Origin: Beta vulgaris subsp. vulgaris
Taxonomy: Eukaryota; Streptophyta; Magnoliopsida; Caryophyllales; Amaranthaceae
NCBI RefSeq assembly: GCF_026745355.1
Contig: NC_079206.1
Span: 34,917,872-34,981,871 of the forward strand
Reading direction: 5' to 3'
Length of the DNA: 64,000 nt
Position 1 is the first letter of the stretch. Every line of letters begins with the position of its first letter. Position numbers and translations under genes: made by a program. The notes under the pieces are model-generated. The model had not been told where the DNA came from and made no database searches. It saw only the letters and a list, made by a program, of their open reading frames with translations. This document shows, in pieces, positions 42,637 through 53,282 of the stretch.

Positions 42637-43928
42637 TAAGACAGATAAGGGTTTGGTCCCTTAGAACCTCCAGTTCTCCCTGGATCCTGATTAGCACTGT
42701 AATCAATCATTCTAGAAGCATACATTGCTTGTTTTCCTTTATCCTTAGTCTTCCTAGCTACCACTTTCCATCCACCTTCTGCTTCCATTTCCTTCTCTTG
42801 CTCAGTCTCTTTTGTCACTACAGGTGTCTGAGTAGGAGTGATTAATGTGCTAGGATCTACCTCAATAGCAGGACCCCCACCTAAGTTAGGATCTACTGCT
42901 ACTGAGGGACCCTCAGCATCACAATCACCCTTAGTTTCTGCCTCATTCACTCCCTGAATCTGAACCACTTTATCTTTCTTCTGCACCCATTGTTTTTGTG
43001 GGATTTTTTGCACTCTATTGACCTTATTCTCACAGTTGTGTCCCACTGCATTACACTTCTTGCAATAAGCTGGTAACCAGTCATATACCACTTGCTGAAC
43101 AGTAGTCTGACCATTAGGGTCAGCTATTTTCACCACTCTCTTCACCTCACTAGTGACATCCATCTCCACCAAAATCCTAGCAAAAGACACCCTCAAAGCC
43201 TTTGAAGTGCATTCATCAGCATATAAGGGGACCCCTATCAGACTACCAATTCTGCTTAGTGAATCCTCACTCCAGCAGTTCAAAGGAAGGTTGGGTAATT
43301 TTATCCAGATAGGTATTACCTTCAGCACTTCATTATGAAAGTTAAAACTTGCTGTCCATGGCTTAACAATCATAGGCTTTCCATAGAAAAGATGAGGGCC
43401 TGCAAAAATCACATCATCCCTACCTTCTCTGCTACCCATTTTGACCATAAAATATCCATCTTCATGTTTAAACATCTGAGGTTCATTCCCCAAATTCCAG
43501 TTAGCCATAATAAATGATTTTAGTGCTATAAGTGTTGGGTTTTGGCCAACAACATACACTATCACCGCATTCATCCATATTTCATTCATTTTATCTACCT
43601 CAGATTTCTTAAGTTTAGCAATAGATACTCCATCAACCACAGTGGGTGCAACAAATTTTAATCCCATACCTCTATCGGAAATTTTACTCTGAGCTGTAAA
43701 GGACTTCCAGTTCTGTCTTGCTTCTTCTCCAAAAACAACTCCTGCAGCAGCATTGGCCTTGATTGAGTCTGGCATCGTAACATTAGAAGGACTCAAAGTT
43801 ATTGTTCCATTCAATTTCTCCTGATCCTCAACTACTATAGCTTCCTTAGCTTGTTTAGATTGTTCAATAGGCTGTACCGACGCCGGCGAGCCATTTTCTG
43901 GCACAGTTGCCTTCTTCTTTCTCCCCAT
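42636..43928 (-). CDS. LINE ORF1, DUF4283 / zinc-knuckle RNA-binding protein
   Basis: About 430 residues from ATG (MGRKKKATVPENGS); the frame is open six codons further upstream without an ATG. It has a DUF4283-type region (IWMNAVIVYVVGQNPT ... FMVKMGSREGRDDVI ... PWTASFNFHNEVLKVIPIWI) and IRIGSLIGVPLYAD-like downstream motifs. A zinc knuckle follows (CKKCNAVGHNC), then an acidic, Gln/Thr-rich tail. ORF1 proteins of plant L1s coat the RNA. Intact here. It shares one base with the ORF2 start (TAATG), suggesting coupled re-initiation. Confidence 0.9.
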   Translation of the reverse strand: MGRKKKATVPENGSPASVQPIEQSKQAKEAIVVEDQEKLNGTITLSPSNVTMPDSIKANAAAGVVFGEEARQNWKSFTAQSKISDRGMGLKFVAPTVVDGVSIAKLKKSEVDKMNEIWMNAVIVYVVGQNPTLIALKSFIMANWNLGNEPQMFKHEDGYFMVKMGSREGRDDVIFAGPHLFYGKPMIVKPWTASFNFHNEVLKVIPIWIKLPNLPLNCWSEDSLSRIGSLIGVPLYADECTSKALRVSFARILVEMDVTSEVKRVVKIADPNGQTTVQQVVYDWLPAYCKKCNAVGHNCENKVNRVQKIPQKQWVQKKDKVVQIQGVNEAETKGDCDAEGPSVAVDPNLGGGPAIEVDPSTLITPTQTPVVTKETEQEKEMEAEGGWKVVARKTKDKGKQAMYASRMIDYSANQDPGRTGGSKGPNPYLS

Positions 43929-44022
43929 GGGAGCAACTTGGTGCACGATAGCGTTTTCCCTTATCCTAAACCAGGGTGCTTTCTTAGAGAGAAAGTTTTA
44001 GGTTTTCTTTTTCCGAAAAGTT

Positions 44023-44040
44023 AGTTACTATATGGTTGTT
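44023..44040. repeat. LINE target-site duplication, right copy
   Basis: AGTTACTATATGGTTGTT, partner of 39156-39173. Confidence 0.9.
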
Positions 44041-44179
44041 AAAAAGTAACTATCTAGTGACTAGTAAGTGTTTGTTGACTAATTTACTAATGTCTGTCAC
44101 ATGTTAACAATTAACTTATTGATTTTACTTTTTAATAAGTCGTGGTTATTTATAGAGTAGAATGATTTATGGGTATAAT

Positions 44180-44193
44180 TTTTATTATTATTA

Positions 44194-44231
<38 letters not shown>

Positions 44232-44235
44232 TTTA

Positions 44236-44287
<52 letters not shown>

Positions 44288-44299
44288 GATTATTAATAC

Positions 44300-44338
<39 letters not shown>

Positions 44339-44350
44339 GATTATTAATAC

Positions 44351-44383
<33 letters not shown>

Positions 44384-44391
44384 CATTATTA

Positions 44392-44479
<88 letters not shown>

Positions 44480-44500
44480 CACTATTATCATTATCATTAT
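44180..44500. repeat. (TTA)n trinucleotide microsatellite, about 320 bp
   Basis: A long TTA/ATT run with a few interruptions (ATTACGATTATTAATAC at 44282 and 44335, TTATCATT at the end). Frames across it are poly-Asn, poly-Ile or poly-Leu and are not genes. Confidence 0.95.
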
Positions 44501-44903
44501 CTTTTTCAGTTCGGTCCAGGGCTGGCCCGCCCAATGGCCACCTCTATTTAACCATATGCACTACGCACCAAGAAAGGTAAATTAATCCCCAATAATTGAA
44601 GTTCTACCCAACTAAAGTTGAACAAATTTTAAAGGTAAAAATATTGACAACAAAGACGACACCACCCAAGTGACAAGTACATTTGATATGACTTCTCCTC
44701 GTATATTTGTTCCTTATTTTCAATATATAGTTAAGCATGGTTTATTTGCTAATTTTTGTTCTTTTATTTGAGTACTTGATCGTTGGAGGGTTGCAAAGCT
44801 TATTGACATCGAACACCACATAAATGATGTTATCAGACCATCGTCTGATGACATACATGATGGTGTCCCCGGCTATCGAAAGTCATGTCACCACAACAAG
44901 GTA

Positions 44904-44907
<4 letters not shown>
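44501..44907. other. Spacer, nothing recognised
   Basis: Moderately AT-rich with no open frame or element end I can support. Confidence 0.45.

Positions 44908-44965
<58 letters not shown>
44908..44965. repeat. (TA)n microsatellite
   Basis: An almost perfect TA run of about 58 bp. Confidence 0.95.
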
Positions 44966-44968
<3 letters not shown>

Positions 44969-45846
44969 GAGATCCGGTGAGAATGAAGAGATATGTGAGA
45001 ATAGATTAATATATGAGAATACATTCCATCTGTTTGATTAAAAAGAAACCAAAGGCTGCGATTTTCCCAAGCACTAATAGCAAAATCGAAGTCTTTTAAC
45101 AGCAACTTGAAGAGTGAATAGTGCTTTTCACTGACGAAAAAAATTCGAAAATTCATCCTCCCATCATCTACGATTGATTACAAATAAAAATCTGATATTT
45201 TCTGTTCTGATGGAAATTTATCCATCAAGTATTCATCATCAGGTACGAAGTCCTTTACCTAATTCATGTAATTCAAATTTTTTGATATTGATGTACTTGC
45301 ATTCGATTATTTATTCATCGATTCCCTAATTATAATCTATGTTTGTCACATCTTCTTATTCTTATTATTCTTTTTATCTCTCTCTATTGAGTAATTTGCT
45401 TAATTTTAGTTTTGATTTTGTATCTTCTTTTTTATGAATTGAATGTGTGGATTGTGTTTTTGGAGGGTTAATTTATTGTTTACATTATTGAGGCAAATTT
45501 TATGAAATTGCTTGATTGTGATATTAGTTTATGAATTGCTAGTATTGTGATTGAGAAATAACTAGCAATTACTCTTCATAACTTGGCAGGTCAAATGCTA
45601 ATTTTCAACTATTACATTCATGATTCTTGAATATGCATATATTTAGATGTATGAGCTTTTTGTGGATTTGAGCATCAATTTGAAGGTTAATATCATGGGG
45701 TATGTTTTCTTCTTCATTTGTTTGGTTTTCTCTCTCCTCTGTTTACTAGAGTTTGCAGTTGAATGATTCATTGTTTTCTGGGTTTTTCTTAAATTATACT
45801 ATTAATAATGGGTTTTCGGATTTTTTTGAGTTTCTTTTTGTGTGTG
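44966..45846. other. Spacer, leader-like and AT-rich
   Basis: No ORF above background and no recognisable ends. T-rich stretches look like intron or spacer DNA. Ends in a TG run just before an LTR-like start. Confidence 0.4.
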
Positions 45847-47396
45847 TGTGACACCCCGTAATTTTAACCCTTTATTTTTGGTGTTTGTTTATTTTAAAAT
45901 GGTATTTTCTTTCTCATAAAAATAAATAATTTATTATTTATTTTATTTTGGAACATGTTATGAAAATGTGTATATATATTTATATGCTGTGTTATATTTA
46001 TTATATATATTTATTTTAAGTTGTTATATTAGTTTCGTTATTCATTTGGGCGTTTAGGATCCGGTTTTGTCGCGTAGCATTTTTGTAACATTGTTGGACC
46101 GACTTGAGTGATGAAATGTTGCATCGCGTGTGGCATGTCGTGCTGGCCAAAAATCAGCAATTATGGAGTGGAGATGAAGAGTTTTGGTACTTATGAAGCT
46201 AACCTTTGAATATCTTGTAACCGCTCATTTAATCCCTCATTAACATTCTCCTAAACCCTTCATCTTTCCTTGACATAAAATTCTGATCTCTATTATATAA
46301 CGCAAGGGGGGAGCTGTGGTGTCCCGGAATGAAGAGACTATTTTACCCCTTTTCCTTTCTAAATTACAAATCGAGATTCAAATGGAGATTCAAATAAAAT
46401 ACTGCAATAAAATTATAACAATCACTCACAAGTCAACTAAAATCATGGAATTGCATAATTTACATTATACAAATCACTCAAATGAGTAAACTTTGCAAAA
46501 ACCAAAAAATTAACTTAAAACCAATACACTACAACGTCAATACATACTCACAAAAATTTGACTTGAAATCCAAGTGTCCACTTTCTTCACAATAGATGAA
46601 GTAGTGTACTTAGTTCAAAATCAACTAAAAAATTATCATATTAGAAATCATACATAAATTCAATAAAATTTATATTTTGTTTATAGAATTTAACTTTGAA
46701 AAGAAAAAAAAAAAAAAAAAAACTGGTGAGAGACTTAAGTGATAGAGACTAAACCAATTAAATTTTGTAACTAAAAACAATTATACTTTTTATGTCTGAT
46801 GTTCAAATTCAGACTTTTACATACGTTGAAAAACAATCAAGTTTCTGTCTTGAAAAAAATTCAAGCACACATCGCGTGCAAAAAATGCTAGTTTTATTCA
46901 ACTCGGTTTTTCCTGTCACACCTTCACTAAAATGACCATAACCGGAGATCTAACCGTTGGACCGTCTTCAAATTTAGACAGAATGTTAATAACATCTTTT
47001 TCTTTACTTTGACTGGAGAGATTTAGAATCCGAGATTTTGATCACCGGGAATCATGGTCGCAACAGAGCAGTGCGAAATAAGAGTTTTCAACATTCAAGA
47101 AGAAAATGCCTAGTGACTTGTTGCTACAATTATCGTTTATGGAGGAATTAGATTGCTCGCATATTTTTCAAATCCCTTTAGACTCATCGTCTCTCCTCCC
47201 GACGATCTAGGTAATTAGCGTTATTCTAGTTCGATAGGGGACAGATGACGAACTTAGGTTGTTAGAATTGCGTTAGAGAACTTAGAATCATGCTAGGTGG
47301 AACTTAGATGATTGTATGATTGTAGTTTAACGTATTATTATGTTAAGTATGGTTGTTCTTGTGTTACTTTTCATATAGTGAACATGTTGTTATGAT
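45847..47396 (+). mobile_element. LTR-like sequence, split by a Helitron and truncated by a Tat element
   Basis: Starts TGTGACACCCCGTAATT, a common start of large plant Ty3 LTRs. It is AT-rich at first with a C-rich leader-like part (46220-46270). It continues after the Helitron to 47396, where the LTR of the next element begins. No second LTR or gag/pol is attached. Assignment rests on the start motif and composition only. Confidence 0.4.
46287..46891 (+). mobile_element. Non-autonomous Helitron, 605 bp
   Basis: Starts TCTCTATTATATAACGCAAG and ends GCGTGCAAAAAATGCTAG. The bases outside are A (46286) and T (46892), as expected for an A/T target without duplication. The hairpin is GCACAC-ATC-GCGTGC, one stem mismatch compared with relatives at 2864 and 6297, to which the interior is clearly homologous (in opposite orientation). 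No coding sequence. Confidence 0.85.
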
Positions 47397-48061
47397 TGTA
47401 ATGGCTGAATTTTTTGACAGAATGACGCTGACGCAATGACGTGATAACTCGCTGACATGATGCCATATGACATGATGACGAAGTAATTATGACTTGAAGA
47501 TAGAGCGAAGGACGCGAGATTGGAGCAAAGCGTTAAGTGGTAACGGTCCAGCTAAATAAGGAAGGAGTGTAATGAGGCATAAATTCAGCCGTTAGAGAGC
47601 AAGGATCATGACGTTGGAGCGTAAATGGAGAAGATCTCCCATGATTGAAGCGCCAAAGTTAATGTAATAATTATTGAATTCATTTTTGTATTCGTTGAGA
47701 AAAAGCCAAGAGAAAAAAGAAGGCATATAAAAGAGAGAGAGAGAGGTCATTGACAAGTTTTTTACGCAGCACAATTGGAAGAACACTAGAGAGAAAATAA
47801 CATTCTTGTAACGACAGCCAGTCACTAAGAAAGATAGTGAACCATATTAGTTTGGTGGATCTCCAACCACCCGCGGTTTTTACCCACCTTCATTGGGGTT
47901 AAAATCCCCTTTGATCCCCTTTGCACTCTTTTGTCACCATTTTTGTTTGTTCATCCCCTTTGATCCCCTTTGCACTCTTTTGTCACATTGTCCTAAACAT
48001 AATCTGGTTAAATCGTCCCAAACTTTAATTTCGTCGTAAGTGATAAATTTTAGCATAAACA
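47397..48061 (+). repeat. 5' LTR of the third Tat element
   Basis: Starts TGTAATGGCTGAATTTTTTG (the 3' copy at 63964 has TGTTATGG) and ends TTTTAGCATAAACA. A TATA box (CATATAAAAGAG, about 47725) precedes a GA repeat. The same LTR occurs inverted at 49863-50497 and 53283-53853. Confidence 0.85.
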
Positions 48062-48064
48062 ATT

Positions 48065-48081
48065 TGGCGCCCACCGTGGGG
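48065..48081 (+). promoter_or_regulatory. Primer binding site of the third Tat element
   Basis: TGGCGCCCACCGTGGGG, three bases after the LTR. This PBS form is familiar from plant Ty3 elements of the Tat/Athila branch. The CCCAC/GTGGG part is self-complementary. Confidence 0.75.
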
Positions 48082-48116
48082 CATAACCAGACCATCTACT
48101 GTTCAAAATCTATCAA

Positions 48117-49862
48117 ATGGTAGAAACATCTAACCTTGAGGAAACGCAGAGACAACACGAACAGATGTGAGCAGAAATTCTCGAAATGAAGCAAGCCAAT
48201 GAGCGGCTAACAACCGACTTCACGACGTCGTAGGATAGAATCCAGAAATTGTAGGAGGAGTTAGCGTCGTCCAAAGTTTCGAAGGTCCGACACCGCGCTA
48301 ACGTGAACGACATCCCTCTCATGGGGAACCTTTCTAGATCAGATAGTGAGGAGCTTGAGAACGACGAAGAGCCCGAGGATGAAGATCCCTTAAACAATGA
48401 AGAGAACGATCAAGGCGAAGGAGAAGCGAATCTCATGGCGAAGCGCATGGTCCATATCGAAAAGTAGAATAAGCGTTTAATGAAGCTCACGTCCCAGCTC
48501 CCCGGGGCTCCGACGCCAAGCATCGTGGAGCATCCAGACGGTTATGCAGAGTCACCATTCGTCGAAAGGATCGCGAGGGCTGTGCTTCCCAAAAAGCTCA
48601 ATCTGCCTACCCTCGCTGCTAATTATGACGGTTCAACCGATCCAGGCGAGCATGTCGCACAGTACAAGCAGCGGATGTGGCAAGCGTCAATTCCTTGGCG
48701 TTTGGTGGAGGCCTGCATGTGCAAGTGTTTTGGAGCCACGCTCACCGGTCCCGCTATCAAATGGCTCGGATCTCTCAGGCCAGGAAGCATTGGCAATTTT
48801 TCCACCCCGAGTCAATAAGTTCTATGAGAAGTTCGAAGGAAGTCGTAGCCTGGAAAAGCAGACGAGCGACCTATATGGCGTCGTTCAAGGACCTAAAGAA
48901 TCTGTTCGCGATTATTATAATCGCTTTAATAAAGAAATGATTAGCATTAAAGATCTTGATACTAAGACTGCTATTGAATGTTTTAGGAAAGGATTAATCT
49001 TGCGATCAAAGCTATACAACCGTTTGACGAAGTACCCATGCCAGACGTTCGAGGAAGTCAAGTCGCGAGCGTTAGCACAGATGAGATTGGAGGAAGATGA
49101 TGCCATCCTCAACATCATATCCACCCAACGTGCACCAGAGACCTCTGCTGACCGGAAAGCTTTCGTCCCTAAGAAGAATAATTGGCGAAGCCACCCTTAT
49201 AACCGCTCAAACCAGGTAAACAATGTTACTGACGTTGTCGAAAATGCAGGTAACGACGCAAGGTCGAAGTCGCCGACCTTCCCCGATCTAGACTCTTACG
49301 AATTTTCCATCGATGTCGGAGGCGTCGTGAATGCTTTATCCAAAATTGGAGCACCCGCTCGTTGGCCAAAAAAGAGCGACCGACCGGAAGCGCAAAAAGA
49401 TCAAACAAGGTGGTGTCAGTTCCATCATCACCATGGCCATAAGACGGAGGAGTGCATTGCGTTGCGACGAGAGGTCGCGTTCATGCTTAATAAGGGGCAC
49501 CTTAAAGACCTCTTGAGCGATAAAGGTAAAGCGTCCTTCGGTAGGAATACCGCGCAGTCCGACCCACCTGAGTCTCCCACGCACGTAAAGGTAATAAACG
49601 TGATTTCTAGTGGGTCTGATGTATGTGGACTATCGTATTCCGCAGCCAAAAGGCTAGCAAGAGAGGGTACTCCCTCGTCCGCCGTTTTAGAATCTTGCAG
49701 ATCAGCTGAAGAACGCAAGTTCGAAGCAATGGCAATAACCTTTAACGACGACGACGTCTGCAACGTGGAGCATCACGATGGATTAGTCATATCCCTGACT
49801 GTCAGCAATTGCTTGTTGAAGCGAGTGTTAGTCGATGGGGGCAGCTCAGCCAACATCATATT
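48117..49862 (+). pseudogene. Tat gag and start of protease, with stops and a frameshift
   Basis: Opens with ATG 55 bp after the LTR. The first 120 codons contain four in-frame stops (TGA or TAG at CGA/CAG-like positions), then it runs on through LPTLAANYDGSTDPGEHVAQY and FGATLTGPAIKWLGSLRPGS. A frameshift near 48815 moves to the frame with FYEKFEGSRSLEKQTSDLYG, the zinc knuckle WCQFHHHHGHKTEEC and the protease active site RVLVDGGSSANI. There the nested LTR element interrupts. The protease resumes at 53859. Confidence 0.85.
49858..49862. repeat. Target duplication of the nested element, left copy
   Basis: ATATT, repeated at 53854-53858. Confidence 0.8.
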
Positions 49863-50497
49863 TGTTTATGCTAAAATTTATCACTTATGATGAAATTAAA
49901 GTTTGTGGGACGTGTCAACCAGATGATGCTGAAGTCGATGCGACAAAAGAATGCAAAGGGGAGTCAAAGGGGATGAACACACAAAAGTGGTGACGCGGAA
50001 AACCCCAATGAAGATGGGTAAAAAACCGCGGGTGGTTGGAGATCCACCAAACTAATATTGTTCACTATCTTTCTTCGTGACTGATCGTCGTTTACAAGAA
50101 TGCTTAGTTCACTCTAATGTCTTTCTCACAATATTGCGTAAAAAACATGTCAATGACCTCTCTCTCTCTTTTATATGCCTTCTTTTTCCTTGGCTTTTTC
50201 CCCAACGAATACAAAAATAAATTCACTAATTATTACATTAATCTTCACGCTTGAATCATAGGGAATCTTCTATGCTCACGCTCCAGCGTCTTAATGTTGT
50301 CCCTTTTAACGGCTGAATTTATGGCTTATAATACTCTTGCCTTATTTAGCTGGACCGTTACCATTCAATGCACTGCTCTTAATCTTGCATCCTTCGCTGT
50401 GTCTTCGGGTTGCACCTTCTTTGTCATCACGTCAGATGGTATTACGTCATAGAGTCATCGCGTCAATGTCATCCTGTCAAAAAATTCAGCCATAACA
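49863..50497 (-). repeat. 3' LTR of the nested element
   Basis: Plus-strand reading TGTTTATGCTAAAATT...CAGCCATAACA, the complement of the 47397-48061 LTR. On its right a purine-rich tract (minus strand AATTGGGGGCAAAC) is the PPT. Confidence 0.9.
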
Positions 50498-50511
50498 GTT
50501 TGCCCCCAATT
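50498..50511 (-). promoter_or_regulatory. Polypurine tract of the nested element
   Basis: Minus strand AATTGGGGGCAAAC, directly before the LTR start TGTTATGG. The same tract (ATGGGGGCAAAC) stands before the 3' LTR at 63964. Confidence 0.75.
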
Positions 50512-50996
50512 GTTGAGTTGGGGTGGCACAAAGCCCATGAGACAATTGTTAAAAAATCAGTGAATCAAATGAAATTCTACTCAAGTCACTAAGATATCAC
50601 AAATCGCAAGAAATCTCTCCCTTGTCAATTTAAAGAAAAAAAAGAATTCCAAAGAGACGCATGGAAGGAAAGGAGATCTGCTTTGAGCGGTTATTTTTGG
50701 TAGTCCAAGAGTCTCAAAATACAAAAGGTAGTTTTTTTTTTTTAAATAGTCGTTTTAATTATAACCGTTGGCACGATTGTCATGATTGCTCATGTTGGCA
50801 TAAATAACTTAAGCGGCTGAGAAATCATAACTTTTACTCAACTTCATCAAATCTTTCCTCTCTTTAAGTAAGGCAACTTCCATAACTTCCTTTACTCTCT
50901 TCATCGGAAAACGATCGCTGACACCAGGTAATTTCGCACTTTTTCGCTCGTTTTTTTCCTTTAATTCGCTCTACTTTCTCTTCCTCTACTGTTCTC

Positions 50997-52927
50997 ATGG
51001 CGCCTAGTAGACGCAGCATTAGGACTTTCGTGAAAAACCAAGAGAAATCGAAAGGGAAAGAGAAAGCTGTAGAACTAAGGGTAGAAAATGAGGATGAACT
51101 GTCAACGATGTCAGAAGAGGACCTTTTAAGGTTTTTAGACTTAGGAAATTTGCCTGAGAGTACTGTCATTAGAAATCTTGACCCTGACAAACCCCAGAAT
51201 TGTGCCCAAAAATGGGTAGTGCTCTATGAATACCCTTTCAAAATAGGTCTAAACTTCCCTTCACCCCCTGGCAAGGGATCTGATGCAGATTTACCAAATC
51301 AGCCCAGGGCAGATTATGCCCCAAGTCTGGAGGATCCTGAGCGTCATCGACAGGGTGACGGCGTCGTGGGACGAAGCCTCCACCCTTTACGACTTGCTAT
51401 TACATTATGAAATTAGGGTTAAAGCGATAAATAGGATATCCTTGCATGCAAAGGCGAGGTAAGAGCCTCTGGTCGGGGGGATACAGTCAAATGACAGAGG
51501 TTGGAAAACAGGTTTGTGTTTGTGAAGAGATCATCACTAGGGGAAGCCGGGCGTCTCTGGTTGGCGGCTGGAATACCGAAGGTGTGTGTTTTTTAGTCTT
51601 TCTAAATTCGTGATGTGTCGTTAACACCTTCTTACATCGTTTCTACTGCAGGTCTTAACCCAAAACTGATGTCGCATCGCGACGAGTCTCAGAGTCTCTG
51701 TGACAAGTTTCTGAAGGTGTCAGAGGAGGACAGATAGTTTAGAAAAATTCTATTTGCTTCTCAAGACAATTGTTCGTCTATGGCTTCTGGTCAGTCTATC
51801 TTTTTTTTTTTTTACTTTACTCCGGGGTAGGACTTTTACCAGAGATGGTTTCACACTGACGATTTAACCTTTTCTGGACAGGTTCATCTCAGTCGCGTCC
51901 TAGGGGGAGTTTGGATGGACAGGCGCTGGCTGAACTATTGCGCAAGCGCAAGAGGGAGTCCTCTGCTGACGCTGTATCAGCATCGTCTGAAAAGGACACA
52001 GCGGTTGTCGTTCACTTGGACGACGAACATGACGTCGCGTCCAAGACGCGCAAGACTGACTTCCTACCTCCTCCTGAAAAGAGCGGGCCTTCCTATTCTG
52101 TGTTTGTCCCTAATGACTTTATGTAGTTAAAGAGGTCTATATGGCCCGAGGCCGACATATGGAAAGGATCAAGGACCATACTCTTCCTCGCATGATGTCA
52201 GATGGGCTAGAGCTCCTAACCCAGGTATGGACATTTGCTTTATCTTTGTTTTGGACACTATGCTGCTATGATAATGACTCATACCCTCTGAATGACATAT
52301 ATCCTTTTTCCTTTACGCAGTCTTCCCAACATCTCCTAATGGCAAAAAGGGAGATCTCATCTCTGCTGAAGGGTCATATGTCCATGAAGCAGAGGATGGA
52401 GAAAGCGGAAACGGACGCGAAGTCCAAAGGTGCTGAATTGGAGTCTTGCAAGGAGACTATGGAGAAGATGAAGGAAACTCTGAAGAAAAACGGGGAGGAG
52501 CTGGAAGAAATCAGGCAGAGGGCAACTACGCTGGAAGAGTCCTCGCGTCAGGAGATCACGGCTCTCCAGGCGAGTATTGACGCTCAGAAGAATGAGATGG
52601 AATCTTCTTGAGGCTGAGGTGACAACTAGGGTTAGGGCCAAGCTGATGCACCAGTTTTTGATGAAGAAGACAGCGTCATGGACGCCGTAAAAGGACATTG
52701 ACCTATACATCCAATTCATGGGGTCAATGAAAGATCTTATGGATGAAGAGGATTTGGCTGCGACGGCGGATTCTTCATCAAAGGTTCATGAAAACGCCCC
52801 GTGTTGTGCTGGGTTCATAGCGTCAGATGTGCCACCTGACCCTGAGACTGAGAGGGAAGTTCCAGTCACTGTCTTGCCAGCTGAAGCGTCAAAGGAGAAT
52901 GAAGCTGAGAAGATCCTTGACGTTTAA
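50997..52927 (+). pseudogene. Antisense ORF of the nested element, multi-exon, broken
   Basis: Plus strand, antisense to its element. The first exon starts ATG (MAPSRRSIRTFVKNQEKSKG) and has SEEDLLRFLDLGNLPES and a PF04195-like start (KWVVLYEYPFKIGLNF). Further exon-like blocks: about 51652-51735, 51882-52126 (SLDGQALAELLRKRKRES-like), 52138-52228, a coiled-coil block 52321-52611 (SSQHLLMAKREISSLLKGH) and a C-terminal block to TAA 52927. Acceptor-like CTGCAG (51650), GGACAG (51881) and ACGCAG (52320) precede blocks. Compared with the copy at 58273-63461 it has a TAG in place of TCG after PNDFM, a short deletion next to it and a shift near 52610. Probably non-functional. Confidence 0.7.
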
Positions 52928-52989
52928 TTTCTTAGCCCCCTTGCATCATGCCTCTTTCGTTTAAACTTTTAATCAAACTATGTTTTAAG

Positions 52990-53095
52990 TCACTCAAGGG
53001 AGTGACTGTTTGTACTATACTTTTGGGTCACCTATGGGGGTGACCATAACTCTTTTAACTTTTATCGTTATTTCTTTTGGGTCGTCTGTGGGGTG
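52990..53095. repeat. Short tandem hairpins after the antisense stop
   Basis: GTCACTCAAGGGAGTGAC, GGTCACCTATGGGGGTGACC and GGTCGTCTGTGGGGTGACC are spaced about 45 bp apart. Each is an inverted repeat with a small loop. Two equivalents exist at 58110-58172 in the other copy. Confidence 0.7.
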
Positions 53096-53282
53096 ACCGT
53101 TTACTTTGTTGCTTTTGAACTTTTAACATAGATAATCTTATGTCTCTACTGTGTGTCACATGCATGTATCTCAGTCGTTATTCTGACGTTTCTAGAGGAT
53201 TAGTCAGGCGTTCAGTAGGCCATCTTTGGTCGTTCAGACGTATCGTTTGGACTTAATAAAAGTCATCATTGGTCGTCAGGGA

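Larger units (their letters stand above)
39174..44022 (-). mobile_element. Full-length L1-type LINE
   Basis: Minus strand. A short 5' leader of about 95 bp, ORF1 (43928-42636), ORF2 (from 42636, with frameshifts) to about 39381, a 3' UTR of about 180 bp, and a poly(A) tail seen as the T run at 39172-39198. The element is bounded by a perfect 18-bp duplication. Length about 4.85 kb. It is intact in extent but ORF2 is broken, so it cannot move on its own now. Confidence 0.95.

Noticed and set aside
42621..42845. Plus-strand frames across the LINE
   Set aside because: Antisense to ORF1/ORF2 with well-supported minus-strand domains.
44097..44585. Open frames of poly-Asn, poly-Ile and poly-Leu on both strands
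   Set aside because: They are translations of the (TTA)n microsatellite in different frames.
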